Shown here: positions 33,431-44,974 of the stretch, in pieces
How the letters are laid out: each line of letters opens with the position of its first letter
How positions within the stretch are numbered: the stretch's first letter is position 1
DNA from: Alentia gelatinosa
Lineage: Eukaryota; Annelida; Polychaeta; Phyllodocida; Polynoidae
Length of the DNA: 64,000 bases
Assembly (NCBI GenBank): GCA_950022655.1
Contig: OX465582.1
Coordinates: forward strand, 91,727,801 to 91,791,800
Direction of reading: 5' to 3'
Translations under genes and position numbers: made by a program
Notes under the pieces: model-generated
What the model was told of the DNA's origin: nothing
What the model saw: only the letters and a program-made list of their open reading frames with translations
Database searches by the model: none

Positions 33431-34304
33431 CAGAAAGAGGTACGGCAACCTTACAAAAACTATCTAGACCAATCACAGATGTGGACAGCCCATGGCACTC
33501 AAACGCCCCCAACGAAGTTGACATGTTAGGGAGACAACGCAATTGAGTCTCAATTTCATGGTAGGTACCCTACGAACACCTTCTAATACCGAACAACCAT
33601 AGAGACCTAACATATCGTGTGGGAGACATACATACCTTGCAGACTGATCACTTATCTCTGGTTATTTAACTCTCCTCCAATCCCCTTTCCCACACTAGCC
33701 AATAGACCCCTGATCTGTCTAAAGGCGGAGGACAACCACTTTTCTCTACGTTCATGATCTATAGATAATCGTGAGACGAGGCCAAAACCCTTTTATGGCA
33801 AAGCAAAAATTTGTGTAAAATAAAATCCATTGATAACTGGACCGCCACCTAGTGTTTTGTTTAACGTCAGGGTCAAGATGACTACCTCCATAACACAATA
33901 ACTATGTGCCCTATAGACAGAGACCTATGATACCGAATTAGTTCATATACTTATCTCTAAACTTGTACAGACCTCTTTCCCACAACATCATTGACAATCT
34001 CATGTACCGACCTATGCAATTGCTTGCTTCAGATTCCTATTTTAGGTCTAGTTCATAATGTGCTTATTTATAGGCTCATAACATACCATGGGAAGAAGCC
34101 AGCCATAATTCCAATCAGAGAACAAATCAGAAACAAATTAAGACTAGGTTTACAATAACACTAGGAAGGTCAAACGGGAGTCAGGTGGAATTAAAGTCTT
34201 TTTATGGAGAACATGAGGGATCCTATTCAATGAATCTCGCAAACGGAGAGAGAGAGAGAGGGACGAACTTACTCTTGGGAGGCAAGAGCGACGATACATA
34301 ATAG

Positions 34305-34600
34305 TGACTGATATCAGATACAAGCGGCTGTATGCTCCGAGGTGTTGATGCGCAGTAATATCCGTGCGAGGATATTGCGCAGAGGCAACTCCGAGGTACA
34401 CAAAACCGCTTTTATCTGAAACCAGTCTATATTGTATCTATCATCTACCTTTTCCTGACAAGTGGCGTACCGATATAAAGTCTTTCAGATACGAACTATT
34501 TCTGAATAGGCCCTATTTGTTTCCTCATGCGCGCTTTATCGGAACCCGGAGCATACAACATGGGCACTATTTTTAGGGTGGAGAATAGATAACTTGATCT
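34305..34600. mobile_element. Family S foldback element, copy 2
   Basis: GATATCAGATACAAGCGGCT pairs with CCGCTTTTATCTGAAACCAG around ATATCCGTGCGAGGATATTG. Confidence 0.72.
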
Positions 34601-34829
34601 CTCCGAGGGGGGCATTGGTATTCAATTCAACAGCTCCTCCATATAGGGCAAAGCGATGGATAAATTTTAATAGGGACAAGGGAATGCGCCATTTTGTGAA
34701 GGAGGGTGTGGAGGGGATAGGATAACCCACTGAATTTATAATTCTTCTTTCAACATACCGTAATTTTCAAGTAATTCTCAAAGAACATAATAAAATATGT
34801 ACCTTCAATATTGGGTATGTGTATACAGA

Positions 34830-34950
34830 TATTGACTACATACACAATATTACCATGATTTTGATTTGCGTGGGTGTATTCTCCGCGTAGTTGACGCGCA
34901 GTATAGCATAGTATCATAGCAATGTTATATTTATTACCCACCTTTCGACT
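34830..34950. mobile_element. Short S-like foldback
   Basis: ACATACACAATATTACCATG pairs loosely with CATAGCAATGTTATATTTAT; it contains TATTCTCCGCGTAGTTGACG and ends TATTACCCACC. Confidence 0.5.
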
Positions 34951-35588
34951 AATTAGAATGAATATCATGTAAATTATTAGAAACTCGACGTAAGCGCCGT
35001 CTATTGTTTATACAATAGTTTTTTAAAAAGAGAGAAAAATTCCAATATTATGCAATAATATGGTAGTATTTAGTCCTGAATGTACGAAGAAATTGAAATA
35101 AATAGTTCCAAAAGTGATCCTGAGGTGGCAGAAAATGCCATTGTAGAATATGGCTTTCCCTCTTCTACTCAGTAGCAATCTGTAGGCTTCATGTATGTTT
35201 AGTATAGAGACTTCGTATTAGGTGGGTAATAAATACATACATAAACATATGGCAATCGAGTTGTTATTATAGCAAGTATGCACTCAGCGTTGCACAATGT
35301 CAGTTTATCATTGTACACTTTGAGGGACATTTCGATGCTGTGCTTGTCTGTCTTAACTATAACTTCGTGAGGGCTACAGTCGCCCCCTTGTGGCAGAAAC
35401 AGACCACATTGTCTGGTCTGTTTGGAAAGATCATGAAATATGCATGCGTTACCGGGAATTTCACCGGAGGGGTTGGGGCAGACTAAAAATAGCAGCAGGC
35501 ATCATGGAAGCATGGAGATGCAACTGGTACTATGAACATCGACAGAGCATTAAGATGCTACAAGATAACTGTCCAAAATTAAACAAAT

Positions 35589-35591
<3 letters not shown>

Positions 35592-35641
<50 letters not shown>
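35592..35641. repeat. (TA)n microsatellite, about 25 repeats
   Basis: An uninterrupted TA run. Confidence 0.97.
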
Positions 35642-35642
<1 letters not shown>

Positions 35643-35649
35643 GGCACTT

Positions 35650-36700
35650 TGAATATTAGTTGAACAGAACCGAATCATTTGTGAATACTTCTGACCTGTA
35701 GGCATTCCCCAACCATAACGAACTCAGTGTGATAAATGAACGACAACTTACTAAAAATAGAACCAAATCCACGTTTTGTTGAAAAAAAACCCAACAAAAT
35801 ATACTCCACTCGCGATCAAGAACAGAACATTGTGACAGTCGAACGAACAGAGTTTAGTGAAAGACAGAAGTCTGGGCTGCTACCGCCATGTTAGTGCCTG
35901 GTGAGTTGATGTTTATATATCTTTACAATACACTCATACTCGTTGGTTGGTACAAGTCAGTGAACTTTAGTGGACTACCACCCTTCACCTGCATGATAAA
36001 CCAATGTCATAACAGTGCGAATATCTGCGAAAATGAGAGGTCTAAAAATCGGACAAATTCTAGGTTTATTTTTGAGTACGTACCTGTGCCTATAAAGGTT
36101 AAGGATAAAATACAATGTATCAAAATGTATCTTTATATTGATGATATATATATTATATCTACAAGTAGCTAGTATATGGTATAAAGTTAGTGTGCTTCTA
36201 GCATCTGCTACTAACATCTATGTGAGATGATATAAAGTAGATTCATGCATTCATTAAAGATAAGGATCACAATTGAGTGTTGTCTAATAAGATTTGCTTT
36301 GCTTGCTTGTTATACACGCTTGTTTCTGTGTGAAGAATAGCAGGAATATTGATTTTTCAGATATTTGCAATTCTAAGCTGGTCGGGCCAGCCTAACGTAT
36401 CACCAACCCGTTCATTGTGCACCCTTCCCAGGCTGTGTTTTGTGTGTGATCGCTCATGCGAGGATTATATTAGCGGGGACGCCTTTCCTCCAGGCGTGGG
36501 AATATGCCGTGGGAAGATTCCCACGGGTCTGGTGGCTGGCTGAGACTGAGGAGGTGGAGTTGTTGTTGGTCGGGGCGCCCCCAAACGACAACACCGGGGA
36601 CTAGACTGTGTGTTGTTGCATATTGAAGAGTCAATATTGATATTTTCTGAGAGGCTAAGGTCTTGCTGTCGAACATGGTTCAATTTATATCGCTTTTGGT
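35650..36700. other. No gene recognised
   Basis: The frame 35888-36172 (94 codons) has no domain I recognise. A short hairpin lies at 36496-36524 (CGTGGGAATATGCCGTGGG / GATTCCCACGG). Confidence 0.4.
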
Positions 36701-36717
36701 CGTTAGAACCACCGTCA

Positions 36718-36860
36718 GTCTTGGGAGAGCAGGGAGGTGTTTTTAAAATCTATGAACGATACAAAATTGATCTTATCTTGGTCTCAGTTGAATTCTCGTT
36801 ACCTAAAGTAATCAGTCTTTATGGAGGACGGACATACATGGCGATAACCGAAAAATCGTG
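36718..36860 (+). mobile_element. Family G copy
   Basis: GGGAGGTGTTTTTAAAATC, GAACGATACAAAATTGATCT, TCTCGTTACCTAAAGTAATC and ATAACCGAAAAATCGTG match 48540-48675 in the same orientation. Confidence 0.6.
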
Positions 36861-36869
36861 AATTTGAGT

Positions 36870-37775
36870 ATTCGAGAATGCCTTAACTTTTACCCTTTTT
36901 TTCTATCGGTTACTCTGCAAAATTGATTGTACATGACAACATGTTTTCTCATATGAATGGAGAAATAATAAGATGAAAACTTCGAAAGATGTCTTGGATT
37001 TCTGACCACCACGTTTAAAATACGGGCTGATATGAATATTTGGTATCGTTGTGGTAGGTCCTTATCGTATACTTACAGTTATTATCATTCTCTGTTTTAA
37101 AAAAACCTCCCTGAATGGTTACCAAAGCTTTTGCTTATTGGTTCATGTATGGCAATATACAAGTATATTGCAGATTTATGGGAGTCTGTGATGAATGTGT
37201 ATCTTTTTTCTGACTACTGAATTTATACAGGATTTCTTTGTTTTACACATACAACGTAATAATTATATATACGTGTACGTCTATATATTTGTGTACATAG
37301 AAATTTACTAGTAGGTTACAGTTTATAAGTTACATATATAAGTTGTTTCAGATATGCTCTATGTGTATACGTTAGGTAGTAAGTTGTAATATAGCCTCGA
37401 TGTATTGGATAAACTCTCTATATGCATAGTGATTATGAGATTGTAGTATACGAAGGACATGTTTGTTGTATTAGATGGAGTGTATGTACATACATATTAA
37501 CAATAAAGTAGTAGAATAGTGGAGATATTAGTATTGTATAGTAATAATAATGTATTTAATAATACTGTGTCTATTTACACATTGACTATCATGAGGAAGG
37601 AGTGATATATTTGTTTTATCATACACCTGTACACATTCTTCTTATACTTACTCACCTCTGCTCCCTATATTGCAAAAATCATGTATGGCCTACTGTGCCA
37701 TACATGGTTATATGGACCAGCTCTGCATGCCCACATTAGACTCGAAAAGCGATTAAAGGTAAATCTTATGAATTT
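36870..37775. other. No gene recognised; AT-rich
   Basis: AT-rich sequence with TATA-rich stretches near 37260-37350. No believable frames. Confidence 0.4.
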
Positions 37776-37779
37776 GGAA

Positions 37780-37945
37780 TATTTCAAGGTGTATGATAAA
37801 GGGAAAATAGTCCAGGCATTAAATCGGTGAATTGTTACTCACTCATTGACTCAAAAATACGACGTCGGAGCAAGTATTTTCTGGTCCGTGAGTTCATATA
37901 ACAATTGACAGATTAATTGCCCAGTCAGTTTCCCCACTGTATTAG
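37780..37945. mobile_element. Dispersed repeat, family L copy 2
   Basis: AATTGTTACTCACTCATTGA, GACGTCGGAGCAAGTATTTT, TAACAATTGACAGATTAA and CCAGTCAGTTTCCCCACTGT, as at 59500-59660. Confidence 0.65.
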
Positions 37946-38004
37946 ATATACTTTATCTGTAAACAGAGTGACTATCAGGATGTTATGTAGTGTAGTGTAA
38001 TGTA

Positions 38005-38413
38005 TAAGCCATTTTCCACTAGCTGACTATTCACCACCTATCTGCAGTTGGGAACCACCAATCGATTTTTAGGTTATACCGATAGTCTACTACAGATGAC
38101 AGATCGGTGAATGGAAACAAAACATGCAGAGAAGTGCTCACCGATTAATTATGCATAGATTATGCAATGAGACCACCACTGACATACTTCTTCACCTTCC
38201 TACAGAATCAAAGGGGTTTGAAGTAGTCAGTGATTTACATTGTGTTTGGAGAACTATTCGTCAGTATGTACCTCTCAAATGCGACAGAAGCAAGGCATGC
38301 ACAGTACCCTCACCGATTTTTAGATCCCGATGTGCAGTCGGTGACCACCACTGACAAACTTATAGGAGAACTCAATTAGTCAGTGCAGTTTTCGTTACCA
38401 GTGGAAAACGGGT
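38005..38413. mobile_element. Family A element adjoining a second A element
   Basis: Left end TAAGCCATTTTCCACTAGCT and right end ACCAGTGGAAAACGGGTTTA, inverted. It contains CACCGATCTGC-type and AATTATGCATAGATTATGCA blocks. The 76-codon frame 38124-38354 lies inside it. Confidence 0.65.
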
Positions 38414-38730
38414 TTATAAGCCCGTTTCCACTGGCCGACGAAAATGGCGGAGATTTTTTGGAGTTACCGAGAAAGGCTGTCGGTGGTGCCACCAACTGTA
38501 CATCAGTATCGAAAAATCAGTGAGGGTAGTAGATTCCACTCGGTGACCAAGCTTTCACTCAGAGGTCAGTGGTGCCACATTGCATAATCTAAGCAGAAAA
38601 TGTCGTGGGTCATTTCACGAGCTGGGTTGTTTCCATTGACCGATTTTGGGTAAACAGTGCCAAAAGTCTGTCGTTGGTTCCTGACTGTAGATCGGTGACG
38701 GGAAATCGGTAGTAGTGGAAAACGGGTTTA
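38414..38730. mobile_element. Family A element ending about 30 bp from a calmodulin splice donor
   Basis: Starts TAAGCCCGTTTCCACTGGCC and ends AGTGGAAAACGGGTTTATG. The next exon donor (minus strand) lies at 38760-38761, so the element occupies the first part of the intron. Confidence 0.7.
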
Positions 38731-38761
38731 TGTGTGCAGTGTGGGGTCATCTATACATTAC

Positions 38762-38905
38762 CGTCGATGTCGACCTCGTTGATCATCTCCATGAGCTCGG
38801 CCTCGGTCGGGTTCTGTCCCAGCGACCTCATGACCATGCCAAGCTCTTTGGTGGAGATGTAGCCGTTCCCATCCTTGTCGAACAGCTGAAAGGCATCGCG
38901 GAATT
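38762..38905 (-). CDS. Calmodulin-like gene, exon with EF-hand 1 and start of EF-hand 2
   Basis: A 144-bp exon, the exact length of the equivalent vertebrate calmodulin exon. It reads (E)[10 protein letters not shown]-hand 1 loop [12 protein letters not shown], '[24 protein letters not shown]' and the start of EF-hand 2 (D-I-D-G). The first loop is fully canonical for calcium binding, and the second becomes [12 protein letters not shown] after splicing. The acceptor is CTTTGTTGCAG and the donor GTAATG. It begins in phase 1 after the G supplied by 52135-52174 and ends in phase 1, splitting a glycine codon. '[12 protein letters not shown]' is almost invariant in calmodulins, so identity is secure. 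The A element ends close to its donor. Confidence 0.93.
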
Positions 38906-39103
38906 CTGCAACAAAGAAGTGGGCTGATTTATCATCAAAGTGTACTCATGAACATGCCCTACACCAGCCAACCACTCAATGGTAGCTTTCCAACCAATAA
39001 TCCGTAATTTTTAGTGTATAAAAGAAGGCATCCTATAGGTATGTATGCTTATATAACTGTATATAGTACTCTACTCTTTATACATGTATGCACACTTACA
39101 TAT

Positions 39104-39107
39104 GTAT

Positions 39108-39168
<61 letters not shown>
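39104..39168. repeat. (TA)n microsatellite
   Basis: TA run of about 60 bp with one AATA interruption near 39118-39121. Confidence 0.95.
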
Positions 39169-39171
<3 letters not shown>

Positions 39172-39504
39172 TCTCAACACCCCTGCTGCATTAAAGCTTT
39201 GTTACTTAACTAGCAGGCACTGAAGACCTGAATATTAATTATATTTATATGAACAGTTCGATATGGTTAAGGTGTTTTGGAGTATCATGTGATGAATAGA
39301 TGAATTTGATGGTTGTATATGTGTGAGATCTGTGAACATGTATCGTATGCACCTGGAATAAGAGAAAAGCAATTTATTGTATAGACTTGCAATTTTTGAA
39401 TTCCAGAAGGGTCATATATAGGTACATGTGTTTACGTCAGTAGCTTTTGAAAACCTTACATATGATGGGGCATAAAGGACAAAGCGCGTAATGAAGGTAA
39501 TGTG

Positions 39505-40390
39505 TAAGTCCCACTAGGCGATTTTGGGGCATGTGCGGGGGTTCTGTCGGTGACTATGGGCACAAATTTCCAGGAAACTCCCATAGCGCTAAGTGAGAAC
39601 GCAAAAATGCAAAGTCGTCAATGACTGTTGCCTCGCCCCAATGATGCATGCATGAGTTGCCGACTCAAGTCCGTTCCAAATAGGCACTGGTCTCTTGTGC
39701 TTTAATTTCTAACATGTTTGAAATTTTTGGGCCGCTAGTCACCAACTATGTTCTTCCACCCGCTGTGCGACTGGCATTTCACAGTCATTATGCTGGGCAG
39801 TTGTGTCTGGGGCAAGAATCTCCTAGTGGTAATCTGCCTTCGACTTCTTCATTGAGGCTGATTCCTACTAGGAGATTCTTGCCCCAGAGACATTGCCCAA
39901 CATAGTCACCGGGAAATGCCAGTCACACAGCAGTTGGGAGGGCAACTCATGCATGCACCATGGGGAGCAGGGCAAGAGTCACCGACGATTTTGCATTTTT
40001 GCGTTCCCACTTAATGACATGGGAGATTCCTAGAAATTTGTTCTTATAGTCGTTGACTGAAGCCCTCACAGTACCCCTCTCATAAGATCTCACACTCTCT
40101 AAGTCATTTTCTGTACTCTCACTACGCTCTATGGAGAAGAATTCTTAACAAACTAGGCTTAGAGCCTTGAGAATCCACTAGCCTGCCTCCCGTGCTAAAG
40201 ACGTACATCAATGCAACTAAAGATTCCTATAATCTCAATGATGCCAGTGGATTCTCAAGGCTCTAATCCTAGTTCGTTAAGAATTCTTCTCCCATAGAGC
40301 GCAGTGAGAACCTTGTACAGATTACAACTTAGAGAGTGTGAGATCTTATGAGAGGGGTGCACACATACCCCAAATCGCCTAATGGGAATC
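39505..40390. mobile_element. Family V foldback element, interrupted by a C element
   Basis: TAAGTCCCACTAGGCGATTT at the left and AAATCGCCTAATGGGAAT at the right are inverted ends. Further inverted pairs: GTGAGAACGCAAAAATGCAA / TTTTGCATTTTTGCGTTCCC and TCTGGGGCAAGAATCTCCTA / TAGGAGATTCTTGCCCCAGA around 39805-39890. The right arm is broken at 40071 by the C element. Confidence 0.78.
40072..40359 (+). mobile_element. Family C element, long foldback form
   Basis: Arms of over 100 bp: CCCTCTCATAAGATCTCACA / TGTGAGATCTTATGAGAGGG, AACTAGGCTTAGAGCCTTGA / TCAAGGCTCTAATCCTAGTT. Inserted into the right arm of family V. Flanking heptamers CTCACAG and CACACAT are a plausible decayed duplication. Confidence 0.82.
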
Positions 40391-40493
40391 GGACATTATG
40401 TTGGATGCGTTGAACTTTACCCAAACAGATTGTAGACACATAACCACCTACAAGTACATAGACACCTCACACCTAAACATAGTCTCTCTACGT

Positions 40494-40713
40494 TAAGGGG
40501 GTGTTCCACTGGACCGACGGTAGCCGATTCCGTAGCCAAACAATCGCCGATTATTATCGGATGCCCTAGAATTTCTCAAATCTTTGAAAATGGTCATTTA
40601 TTAACCTATTATTATAAGAATTAAATAAATTACAATACGTGAGCTTCCTCTTAAGGGCCCAGGAACAATTGATCGGGTGAGAAATCGGCCTGGTGGATTG
40701 TGCCCTTTAACTG
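40494..40713. mobile_element. Candidate small element, family W
   Basis: TTAAGGGGGTGTTCCACTGG at the left and GGCCTGGTGGATTGTGCCC at the right are loosely inverted. Single copy in this window. Confidence 0.4.
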
Positions 40714-40944
40714 TGTTCATCTAACACGCATATTGACTCACGTGTTGACGGCAATGCCTAAAGCATTAGTTGTGCGCATTAAGATTACTACAACAGATCT
40801 GTGAAGGTCACTCCACGGGGTATTAGTCAAATCACCATCTGTACAATTAATAGCATTAGTAGTTGTTATAGTGAAACAGCCTATGGTAAGGATCTATAAC
40901 CGATGAAAATTTCAGGAACATCACTGAGTACTCATCAATTATGT

Positions 40945-41150
40945 CCTGTTTCCATTGGCTGATGAAAACGGTGTCGATTTTTTTAGTTCTCCTAAAAGCC
41001 CATTTACATTTTGCCTCAGCAGTGATAAAGGACCGTCGGTGGTTCCTGACTGTAGATCGGTAACGGCCAATGGAAATGGGCTTTTAGGAGAACTGAAAAA
41101 ATATCTACAGCATTTTTGTCAGCCAATGGAAACGGGCCCTTACAGCAATG
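40945..41150. mobile_element. Family A foldback element
   Basis: CCTGTTTCCATTGGCTGATG pairs with CAGCCAATGGAAACGGG; inner CTCCTAAAAGCCCATTT with AATGGGCTTTTAGGAG. The frame 40955-41161 follows the palindrome. Confidence 0.75.
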
Positions 41151-41334
41151 TCCGACAATGAAGACGCTAGGAATATACCGTTGAATCGGAAAGGCAATCT
41201 TAGTTTAGACCTTGATATGCTAAACAAAGACCCTGCTGCAAACCAGATATTCCAAGACCACTAAAAAACAGAAAATAAACAATACATATAATACCAACAA
41301 AGTCCTTATGATCTTTCCTTCTTGTGGTGTTATT

Positions 41335-41707
41335 AAAGCCTAATACACATCTACCGATTCAGGGTTGAACGATTAGTTCCCAAATCATATAGGAGTCGGT
41401 GAACTTGTCGCAGGCGAATTACGTAATCCCTGGCCACCCAATCAAAGATCATCTACCAATGTTCCATTGTCAGCGACTGGACTTTTAGTGAACGATTTAG
41501 GAACATTGAAGGACAACTTGTCACCGACAAAAGAACATCTCAAGAAGGGGGTTTCACTATTCATTGGCTCACCCTTGCCTAGCTGTCCTACATCTACCGA
41601 CCAGGGCTGACTCCGTTAGGATGGCTCGCCTGAGACAGATAACCGTTCCTTTGTCATCGGGGAAGGTACATCAATGTTCCGAAATCGGTAGATGTGTATT
41701 GGGCTCT
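41335..41707. mobile_element. Family J element with about 28-bp inverted ends
   Basis: AAGCCTAATACACATCTACC at the left and GGTAGATGTGTATTGGGCTC at the right. The body matches 59755-60163 (GGCGAATTACGTAAT, CTTGCCTAGCTGT). Confidence 0.75.
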
Positions 41708-41984
41708 AACGATGAATAAATCACATGAAGGTAATTCTCCCATTCATCACCCAGACGAAGAGATTGTGTTCCAGTAAAGAATCTCAGCGCGATTTGTCTC
41801 AGAATAACACTGGAAAATGGCCTATTGTGTATAGCAGAGGGTGGCTCATAATTGAATCAGGGTAATAGCAGGCAGTTGTGCACTTGGCCTGAGCAGACTT
41901 TTAACTGTAATTATGGCCTAACTTACATTGTAAGAACATTTACTATATACCCATGCCTTATATACTGTAAATACGCACCATTTC

Positions 41985-42060
41985 GCCATATAACGTAAAA
42001 ATACTATACGGAACAGTGTTCCGTACGGGAAAATACGGAACACTTCCGTAACCTTTTTTT
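41985..42060. repeat. CGGAACAGTGTTCCG palindromes
   Basis: TATACGGAACAGTGTTCCGTACGGG, given here as two overlapping palindromic GGAAC/GTTCC pairs, next to the family K hairpin. Confidence 0.5.
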
Positions 42061-42140
42061 TAAATAATAGTTGTTAAACCAAATGAAATTAGTGATTTTT
42101 TTATCTCAATTTCGGGTTTATAGTAAATAAAGAACGAACC

Positions 42141-42264
42141 ACCATGCGTGTTCAAGCGACAAAACTGGATGATAATCTATGGTTTGTACGGAACTCGGCG
42201 TAAACGCCTCGTTCCGTACGAACCGTAAGTTATCATCTGGTTTTGTCGCTTGTACGAGCATGGT
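42141..42264. mobile_element. Family K hairpin element, copy 1
   Basis: ACCATGCGTGTTCAAGCGAC pairs with GTCGCTTGTACGAGCATGGT; inner CGTACGGAACTCGGCG-type arms. The turn is CTCGGCGTAAACGCCTCG. Copy 2 at 48729-48827 is in opposite orientation. Confidence 0.78.
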
Positions 42265-42414
42265 CAGGACGTTCTATATAATTACCTCATTAAAGTCTCA
42301 CTATAAGCGGATGATATTGATTTCACTGCGAGTCTCTATCAGAGTAAATCCAACTTCTGTATATACAAATCCTTCTGAGGCTGGAATTCTTATGTGAAAC
42401 TGGATCGAGAATAG

Positions 42415-42565
42415 TACAAATAGGCAATACTCCACGAGTTTGGATGTGCCGCAATTGTGATCGAGGTGAAGCCAAGTCATGATTAGGGTGCAACCAAATT
42501 AGTAGAGTATTGTCGATTTTATGATTTGAGTGCGGTTCTGGATTTATATCACCCCTTTTACTTAG
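42415..42565. mobile_element. Family P foldback element, copy 2
   Basis: AGGCAATACTCCACGAGTTT, turn GATCGAGGTGAAGCCAAGTC, then TAGAGTATTGTCGATTTTAT and TTATATCACCCC. Confidence 0.68.
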
Positions 42566-42904
42566 ACTAGACTAGCACTGCAATATTAGAATAATTCAAA
42601 TTACTTCTCAATTCCAGTTAGGAACGTATAAATCTCCATGTTGATGTCTTATCTACTCTCTGAAATCCTAGCCACTGATTGGCCAGTTCCTTGTGACATC
42701 ATCTCCCATCACTCCGCCACAAGCATCGCATAGTATTGCCACTTTAAGTGAGTTATCGTTGGGTATAATTTTTTTAATGTTATTCCTATGGCTAAACCTG
42801 TACAAGGGGAGAGATAGACACACAAATCTCTCACGATTCGGGAATCAATCGTCTCGGCTGTACACCCATTGCTTTGAAACCAAGTCAAAACGAGTGCAGT
42901 AAAC

Positions 42905-43244
42905 CTTATTATTATATACCTGTGGTAGCATATCCTACACATACGGCCCGCTCCTACCCATGTCATGTTTATATCCGTACGACACCTAGGTGACGTACGG
43001 GGTATGTATGTGGCGTATGGGGCATGTACGGGGGCGAAATCCAAAAACTCACCCAGAAGCAAGGTTAAAAATTGGATATTTTGAGGTATATAATAATAGA
43101 GAAACAGGCTGAGTGTCTCCGTACGGATAAAATACTTGGTAAAATCGGCGATCAGATGAACCTCTGCCTCCGGCATCGGTTCATATGATCGCCGATTTTA
43201 CCGCGTATTTTATCCGTACGGAGACAGTAAGCCTGTTTCTCTAT
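42905..43244. mobile_element. Family O element with hairpin, copy 3
   Basis: TTATTATTATATACCT to GAGGTATATAATAATA, then hairpin 43095-43244 (AATAGAGAAACAGGCT / AGCCTGTTTCTCTAT, CTCCGTACGGATAAAATAC / GTATTTTATCCGTACGGAG). The turn is CTCTGCCTCCGGCATCGG. The minus frame 42709-43176 crosses the element and is discounted. Confidence 0.78.
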
Positions 43245-43334
43245 AAAACACTGTGAGTCTGGATACATGGGGAGATGGAATAGTGACAGAAGGAACTGCG
43301 TTAGCAACTTATCAATGGATAGCCATAAGAGGCG

Positions 43335-43650
43335 AAAGTGGAATTCACACGATGAGATTCATGTACCTCACTCCTACTGAGATCCGGTACACAATATCCT
43401 CATCTAAATGGAAGGGTTTCATTTCCCTGATCTCAAGAGATTTTGATTTCAATCATATTTAGAAAATTTTACCCACTGCGGACATGCTGACTATACAACC
43501 AATACGAAGTCAGCAAGTATGATCACATGTTTTTCACATCTCTCAACCAAGGCGCCTGTTTTCTCAGATAGTACTTGAACATAAAGTGTCCTTGAGTCCA
43601 AGGGTCATTGTTCAGGGTCTGAGACTATGTACCAGGTGTGTCTTTCCATG
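43335..43650 (+). mobile_element. Family B element, copy 2, leading into a tandem array
   Basis: GGAATTCACACGATGAGATT and CATGTACCTCACTCCTACTG at the left; GTCTGAGACTATGTACCAGG and TCCATGTGAATCGGATCTGC at the right, after which the 35-bp array begins inside the element. Confidence 0.6.
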
Positions 43651-44150
43651 TGAATCGGATCTGCCATATGGCATTCTCCATCCGTATCCACGGGAATGTC
43701 ATATGTCATTTTGCGACCGTATCCAAGGGAATGCCATATTGCATTCTCTGGCTGTATCCACAGGAATGCCACTTGGCACCAATTTGCCATATGGCATTCT
43801 CTGCCGGTATCTATGGGAATGCCATATGGCATTCTCTGCCGGAATCTATGGGAATGCCATATGGCATTCTATGCCCATATCTATAGGAATGCCATATGGC
43901 AATCTCTGCCTGTATATATAGGAATGTCATATGGCATTCTCTGCCCATATCTATGGGAATGCCATATGACATTCTCCAGCTGTATTCACGGGAATACCAT
44001 ATGGCATTCTCTAGCTGTATTCACGGGAATACCATATGGCATTCTCTAGCTGTATTCATGGGAATGCCATATGGAGTTGTACAGCCATACCCATGGGAAT
44101 GCCATATGGCATTCTCTGGCAGTATCTATGAGAACGCCATATGGCATCGT
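43650..44150. repeat. 35-bp array with a CCATATGG palindrome in most units
   Basis: Unit GGGAATGCCATATGGCATTC plus TCTGCCGGTATCTAT, about 14 copies. Most contain TGCCATATGGCA, a perfect 12-bp palindrome. One isolated unit is near 44951-44975. Frames 43586-44204 on both strands are repeat products. Confidence 0.92.
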
Positions 44151-44159
44151 CTGCCAGGT

Positions 44160-44350
44160 TTAGGCCCGTTTCCATTGGCCTACGAAAACGGTGTGGATTT
44201 TTGAGTTCTCCTAAAAGCCCATTTACATTGGCCATCACCGATCTACAGACAGGCACCACCGACGGACCTTCAGCACTGTTGTGGCACAATGGAAATAGAC
44301 TATCATAAAATCTACACCGTTTTCGTTGGCCAATGGAAACGGGCCATAAC
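44160..44350. mobile_element. Family A foldback element
   Basis: GGCCCGTTTCCATTGGCCTA pairs with TGGCCAATGGAAACGGGCC; CACCGATCTACAGACAGGCA lies inside. Confidence 0.8.
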
Positions 44351-44689
44351 TAAACAATCTACACCTTATCTAAAAAATCTACGCCTTAAGGGTTAAGCAC
44401 TGCCACGAGGATGAGACGTGGAACAATAGCAGAACACCAAAGGCCTCCCTGGGGATTATACGCGCGGCGGAGAACTGGCGATCTGTATGCAGTGCACGAG
44501 CACCACCCTCAGCACTCCTCATCGCAATGATCAACCAGAAACAGTCCAGAACCAGTCGCCTGTCACACTACATTATGAGAATGTGGGGATCCATAGCGGA
44601 GTGGGCGAGACGGGACGGAAACCCGTCAGGCTGCTGGGAACCATCAGGGATGGTGTGTCAGGGGGTGTGTGGCAGTTTTTTTGTCGTTA

Positions 44690-44935
44690 TATTTGATTTT
44701 TCTTTTAGCAATTTGTATTCAGGGAATATTGTTTTTACACAATCACTGAATTCGGCTATACAGCCGTTCTTCCACTCGGCCCTAGCCCCTACTCCTCATT
44801 CTAATGGCGGGTGTTAAGCCGAATGGAAAGTGGGTACCATTTTGTTGGTATGACCGGAACCAGGCTTTGAACCCCTGACCTCTCATGCTCGAGGCAAAGA
44901 CCCCTACCACCTAGCCACCGAGCTTCGTAAATTTG
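44690..44935 (-). mobile_element. tRNA-derived SINE (minus strand)
   Basis: On the minus strand an A-box-like TGGCTAGGTGGTAGGGG is followed by CTTTGCCTCGAGCATGAGAG and a B-box GGTTCAAAGCC, spaced as in tRNA promoters. A tRNA-unrelated body follows (AAAATGGTACCCACTTTCCA, AGAACGGCTGTATAGCCGAA), ending near ATTGCTAAAAGAAAAATC. RNA polymerase III transcription is expected for this class. No other full copy is in the window; AGAACGGCTGTA occurs at 16559. Confidence 0.65.
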
Positions 44936-44974
44936 CATCTCTGACTGTATCCATGGGAATGCCATATGGATTTT

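Noticed and set aside
42709..43176. 155-codon minus-strand frame
   Set aside because: Crosses a family O element and its hairpin; no domain and no splice support.
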